Of a stretch of 64,000 bases of DNA, positions 8,888-17,751 are shown piece by piece (the first letter of the stretch is position 1; every line of letters begins with the position of its first letter). The position numbers and the translations under genes are program-made. A model generated the notes under the pieces. It searched no databases, was not told where the DNA came from, and saw nothing but the letters and a program-made list of their open reading frames with translations. Origin of the DNA: CAWUKT01 sp964352215 (GTDB lineage: Bacteria > Bacteroidota > Bacteroidia > J057 > JADKCL01); the NCBI GenBank assembly GCA_964352215.1, contig CAYGRE010000020.1, positions 1 through 64,000 of the forward strand. The letters are read 5' to 3'.

Positions 8888-10333
8888 ATGGCTGTGAAAG
8901 AATTGAAAGTTGTAAGAGTTCTTAAGGCGCTGGATGACAAGGGTTTGGGTCGGCTTGAGCTATTTCTGGACGCTGACTTTTTCACAACTGACAAGTCCTA
9001 TCTGCACTATTTCAATATCCTTCGGGCAAGCCTTCGGGAAGACGTAGAGACGGCCAGTTCTGCTGACCTCTTCAATTTGGTATATCCCGGCACAAAATTC
9101 TCGTACAATAAATTTGCCCGATTAAATTCTCAGCTGCTCCAATTGGTTTACCGCTTTATGTCGGTTGAGTATTTGGGACAGGACCCGGTGCGGCATTGGG
9201 GAATGGTTATTGAGCAAATAGGGGATATGGGGGCTCTTGATCTTTTGGACCTCACCTTGCCCAGCTTAGAGCGTGCGCTGGAACGGGCACCTGATTCACT
9301 TGAGAAGATGCGGCAGGAGTTGTTGTTGCGGGAAGTACTTTTGTCGATCGGGGGAATTGATGGCCGACAAGCAAGGCGGGTCCAGCCGGATTGGGTGATC
9401 AAGGCCCTGGATGAGTTTTACCAACTGGCGCAACTACGGTTGGAGTGTTCCATCCTGAACCGGGAACTGGTCCTGGGTAAGGCATTTGAAAAAGCCTCTC
9501 CCCGGAATGCAGATTCGGCAGATGTAAAGACGGACCTGGTGCGCTTGTTTGAGTTGGTCAAGGCCAATATGGAGCACCCCGACCAAGAAGAGATCTGGCT
9601 CACGTTGAAAGATGGATTGGCAGCGATGATCCATGACAAGAATCAGGATCAATTCTCCCGCGAATTTCTTGAAGTATGTGATTATACCCTGAATGGATGT
9701 ATCCGGCTCAACAATCACCAGCATGGCCGGGGCATCGCCAGAGAATACCTTTATCAGACCTACAAGTTATTTCTCGACCATGAGATCCTGCTCAAAAATG
9801 ACCGGCTCTCTCCCTGGCATTTTAAGAATATCATTCAGAACCTCGTCATCACAGGAAGGTACCGGGAGGCCTACCAGCGGATTGAAAGTTTTGAAGGAAG
9901 GTTGGAAGGGGATTACCAGCAAAATGCAATCGTTTATGCAAAGGCCTACCTTGAATTTCACCAGGGTGCTTTTGAAGATTCGCTGCGTTCAACCAATGTA
10001 TTGTTACAGGACTTCAAAGATGTCTACTACGGGCTGGATGGCAGAAGTCTGTTGCTGAGGTGCCATTTTGAGTTGGGAGATCCGGAGCAGTTGGAAATGC
10101 AGGGGGAGGCCTTCAGGCAATTTCTCATCCGACTTGGCAGGCGAAAGGCACTCTCAGCCTCTTACCTGGAGCTGTATTCTGATTTTCTGAAGAACATAAC
10201 CGCATTGGGGAAGATCGTATTCGGACCGCCCGACAAACGGTCAGGAAAAATGAAGCGGTTTCAGGAGCGTTTGGAAGGAATGGAGAATCTATTGCACCGG
10301 GATTGGTTGTTGAGCAAAATCAAGGGTGAATAG
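8888..10333 (+). CDS. Large alpha-helical protein of unknown function
   Basis: 481 aa, no signal peptide, predicted almost wholly helical from its Leu/Glu/Arg/Gln content and spacing. The N-terminal 90 residues (LGRLELFLDADFF, LNSQLLQLVYRFM) look like a compact helical bundle; the remainder, with phrases such as AREYLYQTYKLFLDHEIL and AIVYAKAYLEFHQGAFEDSL, resembles TPR-like repeats without a clear consensus. Probably a cytoplasmic scaffold or regulator; no function can be assigned. It is divergent from the ECF sigma factor, with 229 bp between starts. A run of 19-bp repeats begins at its stop codon. Confidence 0.72.
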   Translation: MAVKELKVVRVLKALDDKGLGRLELFLDADFFTTDKSYLHYFNILRASLREDVETASSADLFNLVYPGTKFSYNKFARLNSQLLQLVYRFMSVEYLGQDPVRHWGMVIEQIGDMGALDLLDLTLPSLERALERAPDSLEKMRQELLLREVLLSIGGIDGRQARRVQPDWVIKALDEFYQLAQLRLECSILNRELVLGKAFEKASPRNADSADVKTDLVRLFELVKANMEHPDQEEIWLTLKDGLAAMIHDKNQDQFSREFLEVCDYTLNGCIRLNNHQHGRGIAREYLYQTYKLFLDHEILLKNDRLSPWHFKNIIQNLVITGRYREAYQRIESFEGRLEGDYQQNAIVYAKAYLEFHQGAFEDSLRSTNVLLQDFKDVYYGLDGRSLLLRCHFELGDPEQLEMQGEAFRQFLIRLGRRKALSASYLELYSDFLKNITALGKIVFGPPDKRSGKMKRFQERLEGMENLLHRDWLLSKIKGE

Positions 10334-10378
10334 AATCGAGATGGAATGATAGAATCGAGATGGCTAATGGGATCGAGG
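10330..10378 (+). repeat. Short tandem repeat starting at a stop codon
   Basis: ATAGAATCGAGATGG occurs at 10330-10344 and again at 10349-10363 (19-bp period), followed by a partial copy GGATCGAGG (10370-10378). The first unit includes the TAG stop of the 8888-10333 gene, and the preceding coding end (ATCAAGGGTGAATAG) is a weaker match to the same unit. Confidence 0.75.
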
Positions 10379-10462
10379 TTTCCTGCACAAATAAAAAATG
10401 GAGCCGACAAATACTGCAGCTCCATATCCCACAATCAATAGGATGTTTCAATATTGTCCACC

Positions 10463-10488
10463 AATCTCTCGGTTATATCAGAGAGATT
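10463..10488. terminator. Weak hairpin between convergent genes
   Basis: Eight-bp stem AATCTCTC (10463-10470) with GAGAGATT (10481-10488), loop of 10 nt, lying between the convergent 8888-10333 gene and the small gene at 10502. No strong T-run, so a terminator role is tentative. Confidence 0.35.
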
Positions 10489-10501
10489 CTCATTTACAGA
10501 T

Positions 10502-10711
10502 TTATCCGATGAGGTTGTCGATGACGACGACCCCTTTACATTCTATGGCCTGCGCCTGGGCCAAATCCTGACCCATTGAGATTTCAGCAGGTTTATCAGC
10601 ATGTACATTCTTCTTCGCAGGGAAGAGGAGGGCAACAGTGATCAGCCCTACGAAAAGAAGGCTGGTGATCTTCAGGGAGTGCTTGCGGATTGAGAAACTG
10701 AATATTTTCAT
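10502..10711 (-). CDS. Small exported or membrane protein (69 aa)
   Basis: Starts at the ATG at 10711 (MKIFSFSIRKHSLK), giving a basic N-terminus followed by one hydrophobic helix (ITSLLFVGLITVALLF) and a short tail ending ECKGVVVIDNLIG. It looks like a signal sequence or single membrane anchor with a 30-residue exposed tail. The frame is open further upstream to 10837, but that part is low-quality and lacks a hydrophobic start. No family recognised. Stands alone between the helical protein and the Nudix-like regulator. Confidence 0.5.
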   Translation of the reverse strand: MKIFSFSIRKHSLKITSLLFVGLITVALLFPAKKNVHADKPAEISMGQDLAQAQAIECKGVVVIDNLIG

Positions 10712-10895
10712 GGCTGATGAAGAACTAAGTTGTTTTAGGTGAAAGAAATTGATTCCACCCTGTTCATCTGTATATCGATTCAGAAATGAGAGGATTAAGA
10801 TATTCTTCAATAAATATGAGAATATTTTACGGGACAAGGTTTTGGAGACTGATTGCCAGCAGATTAGACGCTTTATTTTTTAGGGGAGGGAACTT

Positions 10896-11657
10896 CTATA
10901 CCTGGAACACGAGGTCTTCTTCCAGCAATTTCCGGTAGCGATCTTCATTGAACATATAGAGGCGGGCAGGCTTGTGAGGCACCCCCTTTTGCTTCTCATC
11001 GAGTGGAATCAGGATTTCCATATTGAGGATCTTCCGGCGGAAGTTCCTTTTGTCAAAGTCGGTTCCGAGAATGGTTTCGTACACTCTTTGTAATTGGCCG
11101 AAGGTAAACTTGGCTGGAAGCAATTCGAATCCGATGGGCCGGGTGGCGAGTTTATTGCGCAGGTGAGAGAGGGCCTTGCGCAGAATCAGGTTGTGGTCAA
11201 AAGCGAGTTCGGGCACCTCGTTTACGGGGCACCAGACCGCAGAACGGGCAAAAGAGGAAGGAGAGGGGTGGTAGTCTCCCAACTTGACCAGCGAATAATA
11301 GGCTACGGTAAGAACCCGAACATCCGGGTCGGAGCGGGTGGCCATGAGCCATTGGCGGTCATATTCGCGCTTAACACGGTTGGGTGAGCCAAAGGTATAA
11401 AACTGCTCGAGGTATAATTCTTCGAGATTCGTAAGTTCTTTCAGGACCCGTCTGGCCGAATCATCCAGTGGTTCAGATTCTCCGATCAGGTTTCCCGGAA
11501 GGGCATAGCGGCGTTGGGGCGTATTGCTTTTTTCCGGGGTTGGCAAGCTCCGCTCGATCAGAAGAACGTTCAGTTGATCAAAATCAAAACCAAATATGAC
11601 GCAGTCCACCGAAATATTGGGGATCAATCCTGTCAAATTTTCGCTTCCGTTGATCAT
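10896..11657 (-). CDS. Nudix-domain transcriptional regulator (NrtR/AraR-like)
   Basis: 253 aa. Residues 15-150 form a Nudix fold and 160-250 a winged helix (LPAKFTFGQLQRVYETILG then KRNFRRKILN), the layout of the NrtR/AraR group. The catalytic Nudix helix, normally REUxEE, reads R70-V-L-K-E-L75, so two glutamates needed for hydrolysis are replaced; the domain is more likely a ligand sensor than an enzyme. Known relatives repress sugar-use or NAD genes and release DNA on binding a metabolite. It is divergent from the SusC operon at 11854, with inverted repeats between. Its own promoter (11689-11719) is close to consensus. Confidence 0.82.
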   Translation of the reverse strand: MINGSENLTGLIPNISVDCVIFGFDFDQLNVLLIERSLPTPEKSNTPQRRYALPGNLIGESEPLDDSARRVLKELTNLEELYLEQFYTFGSPNRVKREYDRQWLMATRSDPDVRVLTVAYYSLVKLGDYHPSPSSFARSAVWCPVNEVPELAFDHNLILRKALSHLRNKLATRPIGFELLPAKFTFGQLQRVYETILGTDFDKRNFRRKILNMEILIPLDEKQKGVPHKPARLYMFNEDRYRKLLEEDLVFQV

Positions 11658-11688
11658 GTATTCTTTGATTGTAGCAAAAGTGTTGGGT

Positions 11689-11719
11689 CAAATCTAGAGT
11701 TTTCTTTTCGGAAGATCAA
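11689..11719 (-). promoter_or_regulatory. Promoter of the Nudix-type regulator gene
   Basis: Minus strand: TTG (11717-11719), 20 bp, TAGATTTG (11689-11696), an exact match to the Bacteroidota TTG/TAnnTTTG pattern. The start codon is 31 bp downstream. Confidence 0.62.
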
Positions 11720-11733
11720 TTCGCGTGATATTA

Positions 11734-11780
11734 ACACTAAGTGTCGATAGCAAATTGGGTTAGTGTCATTTTCACACTTA
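11734..11780. promoter_or_regulatory. Two inverted repeats, candidate operators for the SusCD operon
   Basis: Repeat 1 is ACACT-A-AGTGT (11734-11744). Repeat 2 is AGTGT (11762-11766), 7 nt, ACACT (11774-11778). Both use the same 5-bp half-site in opposite orders and lie between the divergent Nudix regulator and susC genes. Repeat 2 overlaps the -33 position of a possible susC promoter whose -7 box would be TATATTG (11794-11800). Binding by the Nudix-type regulator is inference from position. Confidence 0.5.
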
Positions 11781-11853
11781 TGAAAAAACTTCTTATATTG
11801 TCACGGGTCATTCAAGTTCCCCATTTTTAGAAGTATTAACTGTCTTAAGATTT

Positions 11854-14800
11854 ATGCGAATCAATAAGCGAAAACTCTGCGCTCTGGTTCCCTTGCTGTT
11901 CCTGATGCTTACATCGATGGGCTATTCCCAGAACAGTACAGTGAAAGGTAAGGTGAGCGACGAAAACGGTGAAGGCTTACTGGGTGCGACGGTCCGGGTG
12001 GACGGCACTGGAAAAGGCATGTACACCGATGCAGATGGTAATTATTCGATTTCCGGTCTGCCCGCAGGTGATCAGGTGGTCATCGTAAGGTATATCGGTT
12101 ATGAAGAAGTTCGGGAAGTGGTATCCTTGAAAGAGGGCCAGACCACGGTATTCAACAGCCAGCTGAACCTGGAAGGTTCCCAGGTTGATGAAGTGATCAT
12201 TGTCGGATATGGTGTGCAAAGGAAGCGCGAGCTCACGGGATCGATTTCTAAAATAGGTACCAAAGAGATCAATGAAATTCCAGCCACCAGTTTTGAAGCT
12301 TCACTGCAAGGAAAAGCTGCAGGGGTCCAGGTGATCCAGGGCTCTGGTATTGCCGGAGCAGGCGCCATGGTCCGCATCCGGGGGGTTGGTTCCATCTCCG
12401 CCGGTGGTGATCCACTCTATGTTGTCGACGGAATCCCCATCACCCAGGATCCTTTTCTGAATGGGGACCGTGGGGGGCAAAACAACAATCCACTTGCTTC
12501 CATCAATCCACAGGACATTGAATCCATCGAGATCCTGAAAGATGCAGCAGCTGCTGCCATCTACGGTTCCCGTGGTTCCAATGGTGTGGTACTGATCACC
12601 ACCAAGCGTGGTCAGCGTGGCAAGCCCCAATTCACTTTGGGGGTTCGTGGTGGTGTCTCACGACCCACAAATCTGATTGAGTTTTTGAATACGGATGAAT
12701 GGGTACAATTGTATCAGGAAGCCTGGGAAAATGATGGCAACGTAGGTCAGCCTACCCTCCTTCCCGGCCTCTACTCTCCGGACTCCGCCCGTGCCAATGG
12801 TACTACGGACTGGTATGACCAGGTGACCGGCTTGGGTATCAAACAAGAATACAACCTCAGCATGCGCCAGGGGGGTAAAAAGTTAAGCACTTTTGCCAGC
12901 CTCGGCTATATGGACAACCAGAGTTACCTGGTGGGTAACAGCTACCGCCGCTATACCGGCCGGATCAATATTGATTACAATATCCTTGACAACCTGAAAG
13001 TAGGTCTTTCTACTTCAGGTAGCTATGGCCGGAACAACAAGGTGTCTCAGGCATGGGAAGGTTCATTGGGAACAGCCCAGTCAACTGCTTTACCCTACTT
13101 CTCTACCGAAGATCCCAATCCTAACTTCGGTTATCCTGGCAATCCGATCACACGCCGTACCGCGATTGATTGGAGAACCATTGAACGCAGAAGTATCAAT
13201 ACAGCCACTCTGGAATACCGCCCGGTAAAGAACCTGATCATCAAGGCCAATGCCAGCCTTGACTACATGAATATGGGTGACAATTATCTGGAGGATACTG
13301 TCTGGACTACTTTCCAGTCGGTTGGGCGAGAGTTCACCAATAAAGTCACCAATTGGAATGCCAATGGATTTGCCCAATATGACTTCAGTATGCTTCCTGA
13401 AAAGCATAAACTGAGTGTAATGGGTGGCGCGGAAGCTCAGAAATACCGCAATGAGAGTGGGTTCATGGAAGTAACCGATGTGAACAACCACCTCTATCTG
13501 GATTGGGAGGGATCGGACAACAGTGATACCATTACCTCTACTAATCCACCAGATGTCTATACTTTCAATTCCTTCTTCGGCCGGGTCAATTACCTGTTGA
13601 GCGACAAGTATACCTTCAAGGCCTCCATTCGGGTAGACGGGTCTTCCAAGTTTGGTCGCAACAACCGTTACGGTGTATTCCCTGCCGTAGGTGCCGGATA
13701 TATCATCTCTGAAGAACCTTTCTGGAAGGAAAAAATGGCTTCGAAAATCAACTTCTTCAAGTTGAAGGCAAGCTACGGTGTTACCGGTAACGCTGACATC
13801 GGTTCCAACAGTCGCTTTGGAACCTTCTCGTCCCTCGACAACAATATTTTCTACAACAACGATACCATCCTCTTCCCAACCCAGTTGGAAAACCTGGACT
13901 TGTCCTGGGAAACCACCCGCACCTACGATGTCGGCTTTGAAATGGGGGTTTTGGATGACCGTATCCACGGTGAATTCTCCTACTACTACAAGGACACCCG
14001 TGATGTGCTTATGAATGTAGCTACACCTCCCGATGCCGGCTTCCTGAATTACTCTGCCAATGTCGGTCAGATAGAGAACCAAGGTGTTGAATTGGGCATT
14101 ACTTCCTACAACCTGGTAGGCAAATTCAAGTGGCGCACTGTTCTGAACATTGCCCGTAACCGGAACAAAGTGTTGGATGTCGGCACTGCACCTCCTGACG
14201 CTTTGGCTGGTTCAGGTGATACCAGGGTCGTGGTCGGTGAACCGATCGGGGTCAACTACCTCGTACGCTTCTCCCATGTCGATGCTGAAAATGGCCGTCC
14301 TGTCTACCTGGATGCCGATGGCAATGAGACTTTCGACTGGAGTACCGATCACCGGGTGGTGGTCGGCAACGTACAGCCCGATTTTCAAGGTGGTTTTAGA
14401 AACGTATTCGAATTCAAGAACTTCGATCTGAATGTTTTCTGGACCTTCAGTGTAGGTGGCAAAATCTACGACGATGCTGCCAAGCGTTACAATGGTGTGA
14501 TTGTGGACTGGAACATTCGCCGTGACATGATCGACCGTTGGACCGGGCCCGGAGACACCGATGCCCAGTACCCACGGGTTACCCTTGATCCTGCAACTTA
14601 CGGACTGGACAATTACTGGAACTACAATACCACCCAGTGGCTCTACAATGCGAGCTATGCCCGTCTGAAAGTTGTCAGCCTGGGTTACAATATTCCGATC
14701 AATGTTGAGAAGAATAGCCTCATCAACCGTGCCAGGGTGTACGTCACAGGTACCAACCTGCTTACGTTTACACCTTATCCGGGTTCAGACCCAGAGATCG

Positions 14801-14907
14801 TGCGTGACCACAATGGTCCTCAGGGGCGAAACATCTCCCCGAACGTGACCTACCTGACTCCTCCGCAGGAGCGCGTATTTACAGTTGGTGTTGACCTTAA
14901 CTTCTAA
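11854..14907 (+). CDS. SusC/RagA-family TonB-linked outer-membrane transporter
   Basis: 1017 aa. Signal peptide to about residue 26, then a carboxypeptidase-regulatory-like beta sandwich (about 29-110, VKGKVSDENGEGLLGATV), then the plug (VDEVIIVGYGVQRKRELTGS onward, with LQGKAAGVQV and MVRIRGVGS) and a long beta-barrel ending in the aromatic FTVGVDLNF. This is the standard SusC layout: active import of bound oligosaccharides or peptides across the outer membrane, powered by TonB. First gene of an apparent operon with susD 12 bp downstream, then a lipoprotein and a secreted protein. No hydrolase is present nearby, so the substrate is unknown. Confidence 0.95.
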   Translation: MRINKRKLCALVPLLFLMLTSMGYSQNSTVKGKVSDENGEGLLGATVRVDGTGKGMYTDADGNYSISGLPAGDQVVIVRYIGYEEVREVVSLKEGQTTVFNSQLNLEGSQVDEVIIVGYGVQRKRELTGSISKIGTKEINEIPATSFEASLQGKAAGVQVIQGSGIAGAGAMVRIRGVGSISAGGDPLYVVDGIPITQDPFLNGDRGGQNNNPLASINPQDIESIEILKDAAAAAIYGSRGSNGVVLITTKRGQRGKPQFTLGVRGGVSRPTNLIEFLNTDEWVQLYQEAWENDGNVGQPTLLPGLYSPDSARANGTTDWYDQVTGLGIKQEYNLSMRQGGKKLSTFASLGYMDNQSYLVGNSYRRYTGRINIDYNILDNLKVGLSTSGSYGRNNKVSQAWEGSLGTAQSTALPYFSTEDPNPNFGYPGNPITRRTAIDWRTIERRSINTATLEYRPVKNLIIKANASLDYMNMGDNYLEDTVWTTFQSVGREFTNKVTNWNANGFAQYDFSMLPEKHKLSVMGGAEAQKYRNESGFMEVTDVNNHLYLDWEGSDNSDTITSTNPPDVYTFNSFFGRVNYLLSDKYTFKASIRVDGSSKFGRNNRYGVFPAVGAGYIISEEPFWKEKMASKINFFKLKASYGVTGNADIGSNSRFGTFSSLDNNIFYNNDTILFPTQLENLDLSWETTRTYDVGFEMGVLDDRIHGEFSYYYKDTRDVLMNVATPPDAGFLNYSANVGQIENQGVELGITSYNLVGKFKWRTVLNIARNRNKVLDVGTAPPDALAGSGDTRVVVGEPIGVNYLVRFSHVDAENGRPVYLDADGNETFDWSTDHRVVVGNVQPDFQGGFRNVFEFKNFDLNVFWTFSVGGKIYDDAAKRYNGVIVDWNIRRDMIDRWTGPGDTDAQYPRVTLDPATYGLDNYWNYNTTQWLYNASYARLKVVSLGYNIPINVEKNSLINRARVYVTGTNLLTFTPYPGSDPEIVRDHNGPQGRNISPNVTYLTPPQERVFTVGVDLNF

Positions 14908-14919
14908 GCAGAAAACATC

Positions 14920-16308
14920 ATGAAAAAATCACTTATATATATACTCTTCGCAGGTTTCTTTGCCATCTCGGTGAACTCCTGTACGAAGTTTCTGGACGTG
15001 GAACCAGAAGGGGTGATCCTGGAAGAGGATGCCCTGCAAACACCAAGAGACCTCCAATTGCTCCTGAACTCCTGTTACGATGTTTTGAGTTCTGCGAACT
15101 TCATGGGGGGGCGCTATCAGAACCTGGCCGAACTCCTCGGAGATTCTTATGATGGCCGGTTCCTGACCGGTGACCTCCTCGCTGTTTTCAGCCGCAATAC
15201 GACCATCTTCAACAGTGAAGCCCGGTCAACTTACCTCGAGGCATATCTCCTGAATTACCGGGTCAATGTACTTCTGGAAAGTGTTGACCTGATCGCTGGA
15301 TTGGATGCAGGTGAAAAGGACCGGATCGTGGCGGAAGCACGTTTCTTACGCAGTGTCGCTATGTTCGAATTGATCCGGCTTTACGCACAACCTTTCGGTT
15401 ATACGGCTGACAATTCACATACGGGTATCGTGATTCGTACCCAAACCGGGATTGAACCACAACCCCGCAATACCGTAGCAGAAGGATATGATTTGATCCT
15501 GAGTGGAATGCAGGCAGCTGAAAATGTGCTTCCGACTTCGAATGGTGGATATGCGACTTCATGGGCCGTAAAAGGGTATCTCGCGAAGGTTTACTTCCAG
15601 ATGAATGATTTCCAGAATGCCTTTGATTATGCAGATGAGGTGATCAGCAATGGTGGGTTCACCATGGACCCCAATATCATGGGCCGCTTTGATGCTGTTC
15701 CTACCTCAGAAGCGATCTTCAATCTGGTCAGCACCGGAACATTTGACAATTCTGCCTCCTACTACCAGTCGACCTGGCGCTCTGATGGAAACCTCCCCAC
15801 CGGACGTTTTAACAGCAGCTTATATGGATTGGCGACTGATTCAACCGAAGGGACTGACCTCCGGGGAGAGAATTGGTACAGTGTAACCGCCCTGCCAACC
15901 GGTGAGGAACTCTACCTGTCTACGCGCTTCAACGCCGGGAACTTCCTCAATGTACCGATTGTACATCTGACGGAGCTGATGTTGATCAGAGCTGAGGCTG
16001 CTGCCGAATTGGGCAACAGCGCAGTTGCCGAGGCTGACCTGAATGCCATCCGCGCCCGCGCGGGATTGAATCCGATCGTTGGTCTCCCCCAGGTATCACT
16101 GATTCAGGCCATCCGTGCTGAGCGCCGCCTGGAACTGGTCTGTGAAGGAGCCCGTTTCCACGACCTCCGTCGCCAAGGTGCACTTGGTGAGAATGTAACC
16201 ATCAGCGGTGCTCCATGGGACTGTCCCGGAATGATCATTCAACTGCCTGACCAAGCGGTAGCAGGCACCCCTGGTATCGAATTGAACCCCGAGGGGGGAT
16301 GTAATTAA
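14920..16308 (+). CDS. SusD/RagB-family nutrient-binding lipoprotein
   Basis: 462 aa. Lipoprotein signal (SVNSC, then TKFLDVEPEG, the usual SusD start). The N-terminal helices hold the TPR-like framework (ARFLRSVAMFELIRLYAQPFG is the hallmark SusD segment at about 138-158), and the C-terminus has the LNAIRARAGL and AIRAERRLELVCEGARFHDLRR motifs. It caps the SusC barrel from outside and binds the substrate. Lies 12 bp after susC and 23 bp before the next lipoprotein gene. Confidence 0.95.
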   Translation: MKKSLIYILFAGFFAISVNSCTKFLDVEPEGVILEEDALQTPRDLQLLLNSCYDVLSSANFMGGRYQNLAELLGDSYDGRFLTGDLLAVFSRNTTIFNSEARSTYLEAYLLNYRVNVLLESVDLIAGLDAGEKDRIVAEARFLRSVAMFELIRLYAQPFGYTADNSHTGIVIRTQTGIEPQPRNTVAEGYDLILSGMQAAENVLPTSNGGYATSWAVKGYLAKVYFQMNDFQNAFDYADEVISNGGFTMDPNIMGRFDAVPTSEAIFNLVSTGTFDNSASYYQSTWRSDGNLPTGRFNSSLYGLATDSTEGTDLRGENWYSVTALPTGEELYLSTRFNAGNFLNVPIVHLTELMLIRAEAAAELGNSAVAEADLNAIRARAGLNPIVGLPQVSLIQAIRAERRLELVCEGARFHDLRRQGALGENVTISGAPWDCPGMIIQLPDQAVAGTPGIELNPEGGCN

Positions 16309-16331
16309 GGAAAAACCGATAAATTAGAAAC

Positions 16332-16805
16332 ATGAAACGTAGCTATATATTTCTGGCTCTTTTACTCGGTATGCTGACCAGCATGACGGGTTGCAAAGAA
16401 GAGTACGTACTTGACCCTGCTCCCAGCAAGTTGGAAGGTATCAATGGAACCTTCACCCTGACCGAGGTTATGCAAATTGACCCCAATACCTTTGGCGATC
16501 TCACCAGCCTGGATGTCACCAGTGTATTCGTGGGTACTACCCCGGCTAAGATCACCTTCAACTCTGACGCAGGTACCTTTACCTACGATACAGGAACCTC
16601 CATTGATTTTATCGGTGCATCTGGAACCTGGGCCTTTGACAACGATGAATACCCCACCAAAATCTCAATGGATGCCAGCGGTGTAACTTATGACCTGGCC
16701 TTGGTCAACACTATACGTCCCGCTGACAACCTGGCCTTCCAACTGGACCGCAGTTGTGGCGGTGCGGTGACCAGCAGTTATCAATATACTTTTGCACGCA
16801 ATTAA
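16332..16805 (+). CDS. Small lipoprotein of the SusCD operon
   Basis: 157 aa. Lipobox MTGC at about residue 21, then a beta-rich domain (GTFTLTEVMQIDP, GTFTYDTGTSIDFIGASGTWAFDNDEYPTKISM) typical of lipocalin-like or surface accessory lipoproteins encoded beside SusCD pairs. Two cysteines, one in SCGGAV near the end. Probably a surface-exposed accessory of the uptake complex; the ligand is unknown. It sits between susD and the next secreted protein with short gaps, so cotranscription is likely. Confidence 0.75.
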   Translation: MKRSYIFLALLLGMLTSMTGCKEEYVLDPAPSKLEGINGTFTLTEVMQIDPNTFGDLTSLDVTSVFVGTTPAKITFNSDAGTFTYDTGTSIDFIGASGTWAFDNDEYPTKISMDASGVTYDLALVNTIRPADNLAFQLDRSCGGAVTSSYQYTFARN

Positions 16806-16818
16806 GGAGGACTGGAAG

Positions 16819-17667
16819 ATGAAAAAGCATATTCTACTGGCATTTGCCCTTATTCTGGCCTCCGCCACCGGCCTTTCAGCCCAGAAAGTCTGGACTGAAC
16901 CTGAAACGGACATCAATCCTTCAGACACCCTGAAGATCTACATTGATCTCACCCAAATGGATTGTGATATTCTGGTCGGAACCACCGATCCACTTTATAT
17001 CTGGTCCTGGATGCCTGCCGATCCCGTGAATGGAAACGGCAGTTGGAATTCCTCCAACACGGACAATCAGTGGGAAGACCTCGGCAACGATGTCTACCGG
17101 TTTACTATGATCCCAACTGAATTCTATGGAGTGGATGCACAGACGGTTTACGACGAAGACATCTTCTTCCTTGCCAAAAAGCTGGATGGCGGTTCAGGAG
17201 GAGATTGTTCCTCTGCAACCGGTACCGAAGACAAGACCGAAGACCTCACGATAGCGGTTGACCCACCCGCCGGAGGCGAAGTGAAAGTCTATCCCTTCCC
17301 GAGTTTCGCGGATGGAGATTCGATGGCACTGACCCAGAAAGATGTCTTCACGGTCCTTTATGACAACTCTTTAGAAGACAAAACCTCTATGGTCAATCCC
17401 GGTGACCTCTATGTATATGCCACCGCATTTGACCTGAATGGCAATACCTACCGACCCGCTACCATTGCCCAGGTCGGCTCAACACCTTCATTGAAGATGA
17501 CCCAGGAAGGTTCCCTGTACTGGTGGATGATCCAGCCCGAAAGGCTGTTCAACATTCCGAATGGAGAGGTTCTGGACCGGGTAGAATTGCAGATCGTGAA
17601 ACCGGTGATCGTCAACTCCGACGATACTGTGGATGGAACATTTAATTTCTTTTTCCGCTGTAACTAA
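16819..17667 (+). CDS. Secreted protein of the SusCD operon, beta-sandwich-like
   Basis: 282 aa starting at the ATG at 16819, where a signal peptide begins (MKKHILLAFALILASATGLSA); the frame extends upstream to 16792 but overlaps the preceding stop. An AAGGAGG lies about 9 bp ahead, unusual here and possibly fortuitous. The mature part has two similar beta-rich halves (IYIDLTQMDCDILVGTTDPLY and FTVLYDNSLEDKT) that recall SusE/SusF-type or esterase N-terminal modules. A carbohydrate-binding accessory role is inference from the operon. Last gene before a strong terminator. Confidence 0.72.
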   Translation: MKKHILLAFALILASATGLSAQKVWTEPETDINPSDTLKIYIDLTQMDCDILVGTTDPLYIWSWMPADPVNGNGSWNSSNTDNQWEDLGNDVYRFTMIPTEFYGVDAQTVYDEDIFFLAKKLDGGSGGDCSSATGTEDKTEDLTIAVDPPAGGEVKVYPFPSFADGDSMALTQKDVFTVLYDNSLEDKTSMVNPGDLYVYATAFDLNGNTYRPATIAQVGSTPSLKMTQEGSLYWWMIQPERLFNIPNGEVLDRVELQIVKPVIVNSDDTVDGTFNFFFRCN

Positions 17668-17690
17668 GGGGGTGAAATTCAGATTCAACT

Positions 17691-17729
17691 AAAAGCAATG
17701 GCCATCCGGAAGGATGGCCATTGCTTTTT
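17691..17729. terminator. Strong bidirectional terminator
   Basis: Seventeen-bp stem from AAAAGCAATGGCCATCC (17691-17707), loop GGAA, and its complement (17712-17728), flanked by an A-run and a T-run. It ends the SusCD operon on the plus strand and also serves the minus-strand gene ending at 17752. Confidence 0.9.
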
Positions 17730-17751
17730 ATATACTGCTTGTGAAGTGTGC

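Noticed and set aside
13090..14082. 330-codon frame antisense to susC
   Set aside because: Shadow of the SusC barrel coding sequence.
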